Shown here piece by piece: positions 63,504 through 64,000 of a stretch of DNA of 64,000 nt. The stretch covers positions 1 through 64,000 of the forward strand of contig NZ_FNDQ01000009.1 of the NCBI RefSeq assembly GCF_900099675.1, given 5' to 3'. Both the position numbers and the translations under genes were made by a program. The number at the start of each line of letters is the position of its first letter. Positions within the stretch are counted from its first letter, which is position 1. The notes beneath the pieces were generated by a model, which worked only from the letters and a program-made list of their open reading frames with translations, did not search any database and had not been told where the DNA came from. This stretch comes from Myroides phaeus. Lineage in GTDB: Bacteria; Bacteroidota; Bacteroidia; Flavobacteriales; Flavobacteriaceae.

Positions 63504-64000
63504 ATGCCTAAATTCAAGTTTTTAAAACTATTAATCGTCCTTATTTTTACAACTCTTCTTTCATCACACCTGTTTTCGCAAGTTAAAGTGATGACTTGGA
63601 ATTTACAGAATATTGGTAAAAGTAAATCAGACGAAACTATTACTTACATAGCCAAAGTAATAAAACAAACAGATATTATTGCTATTCAAGAAGTAGTTAC
63701 TAATCCAAGTGGCGCACAAGCAATTGCAAAGTTACACGACGAGTTAAACCGAAAATCAGGAGCTAAATGGGAATATGTCATCAGTGATCCTACGGAGAGT
63801 TCTCCATACAGATCTGAACGTTATGCCTATCTTTGGAAAACAAAAACAGTCAAGATAAAAGGAAAACCTTTCTTAGAGCCAACCTATAAAGAGGACATAG
63901 AAAGAGAACCCTACTTCGCTACATTTATATACAAAGGAAAAGAGTTTACTATAAGTAGTTTACACGCTTTGCCTAAAAAGCATCAACCTGAAACTGAAAT
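63504..64000 (+). CDS. Secreted endonuclease/exonuclease/phosphatase family protein (5' part)
   Basis: The frame is open from an ATG at 63504 to the window end, giving 165 residues. A signal peptide (MPKFKFLKLLIVLIFTTLLS, up to HLFSQ) is followed by VKVMTWNLQNIGKSKSDETI, where the Asn of TWNLQN is the first metal-site residue of the family, and DIIAIQEVV with the metal-ligand Glu. SLHALPKKHQPE fits the next family block. It is an exported DNase I-like enzyme, possibly a nuclease. The C-terminal half is outside the window. Confidence 0.85.
   Translation, partial: MPKFKFLKLLIVLIFTTLLSSHLFSQVKVMTWNLQNIGKSKSDETITYIAKVIKQTDIIAIQEVVTNPSGAQAIAKLHDELNRKSGAKWEYVISDPTESSPYRSERYAYLWKTKTVKIKGKPFLEPTYKEDIEREPYFATFIYKGKEFTISSLHALPKKHQPETE

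Overview
The window is AT-rich and reads as a chromosomal segment of a member of the Flavobacteriaceae (Bacteroidota). Evidence: many genes are preceded by the Bacteroidota promoter signature (TTG/TTTG near -33 and TAnnTTTG near -7) and few have a Shine-Dalgarno sequence; the DNA polymerase III alpha subunit carries an N-terminal proofreading domain; S16 has a long Ala-rich tail; and there are several Bacteroidota-type lipoproteins and a TonB receptor with a carboxypeptidase-regulatory-like N-terminus. The genus cannot be fixed from sequence alone (Myroides/Flavobacterium-like). No CRISPR array, rRNA operon or complete prophage is present; the only possible mobile trace is an ORF tail at the very left edge.

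Layout. 1-980: an ORF tail, a cluster of hairpin terminators and two identical tRNA-Asp genes, each with its own promoter. 985-6669 (minus): trxA, the exonuclease-fused dnaE and a lipoprotein. 6670-7390: a gene-free stretch with operator-like repeats. 7391-9294 (plus): rpsP-rimM and trmN6. 9295-21600 (plus): a seven-gene methionine operon (metY-like, metB-like, metX, aspartokinase/homoserine dehydrogenase, metZ-like, metH, metF). 21769-27466 (plus): glutaryl-CoA dehydrogenase-like, DUF3050, SDR, mtgA, a helical lipoprotein, dps and a DUF1684 lipoprotein. 27518-33514 (minus): a prolyl oligopeptidase, then a probable zinc-uptake TonB operon. 33619-38843 (plus): aromatic amino acid permease, an Omp85-type barrel, a phosphoethanolamine transferase and a secreted protein. 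38931-40378 (minus): a FAD protein, a small membrane protein and MarC. 40773-45000: DUF3109, a retropepsin-like protein, TatD, an acyltransferase, asparaginase and tRNA-Ser. 45003-55456 (minus): a lipoprotein, Dabb, tyrA, an MBL-rhodanese protein, a response regulator, asd, recJ, OsmC, rsmI and a protein with 54-bp tandem repeats. 55559-61061 (plus): tdk, MFS, a small protein, crotonase, a barrel, queD and lpxH. 61113-63360 (minus): an HTTM protein and ribF. 63504 to the end: a truncated secreted nuclease-like gene.

The most interesting element is the leader of the methionine operon (about 9311-9699). Two consecutive short ORFs encode very Met-rich peptides (24 aa with 6 Met; 30 aa with 11 Met). 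Each is followed by a Rho-independent terminator. In each, a segment just after the Met run can pair either with an upstream segment in or next to the Met codons or with the left arm of the terminator. This is the architecture of ribosome-mediated transcription attenuation, here in tandem and for methionine, in place of a SAM riboswitch. The operon it would control holds the route from aspartate to methionine apart from asd, which lies elsewhere in the window (49770-50759), plus methyl-group supply through metF and metH.
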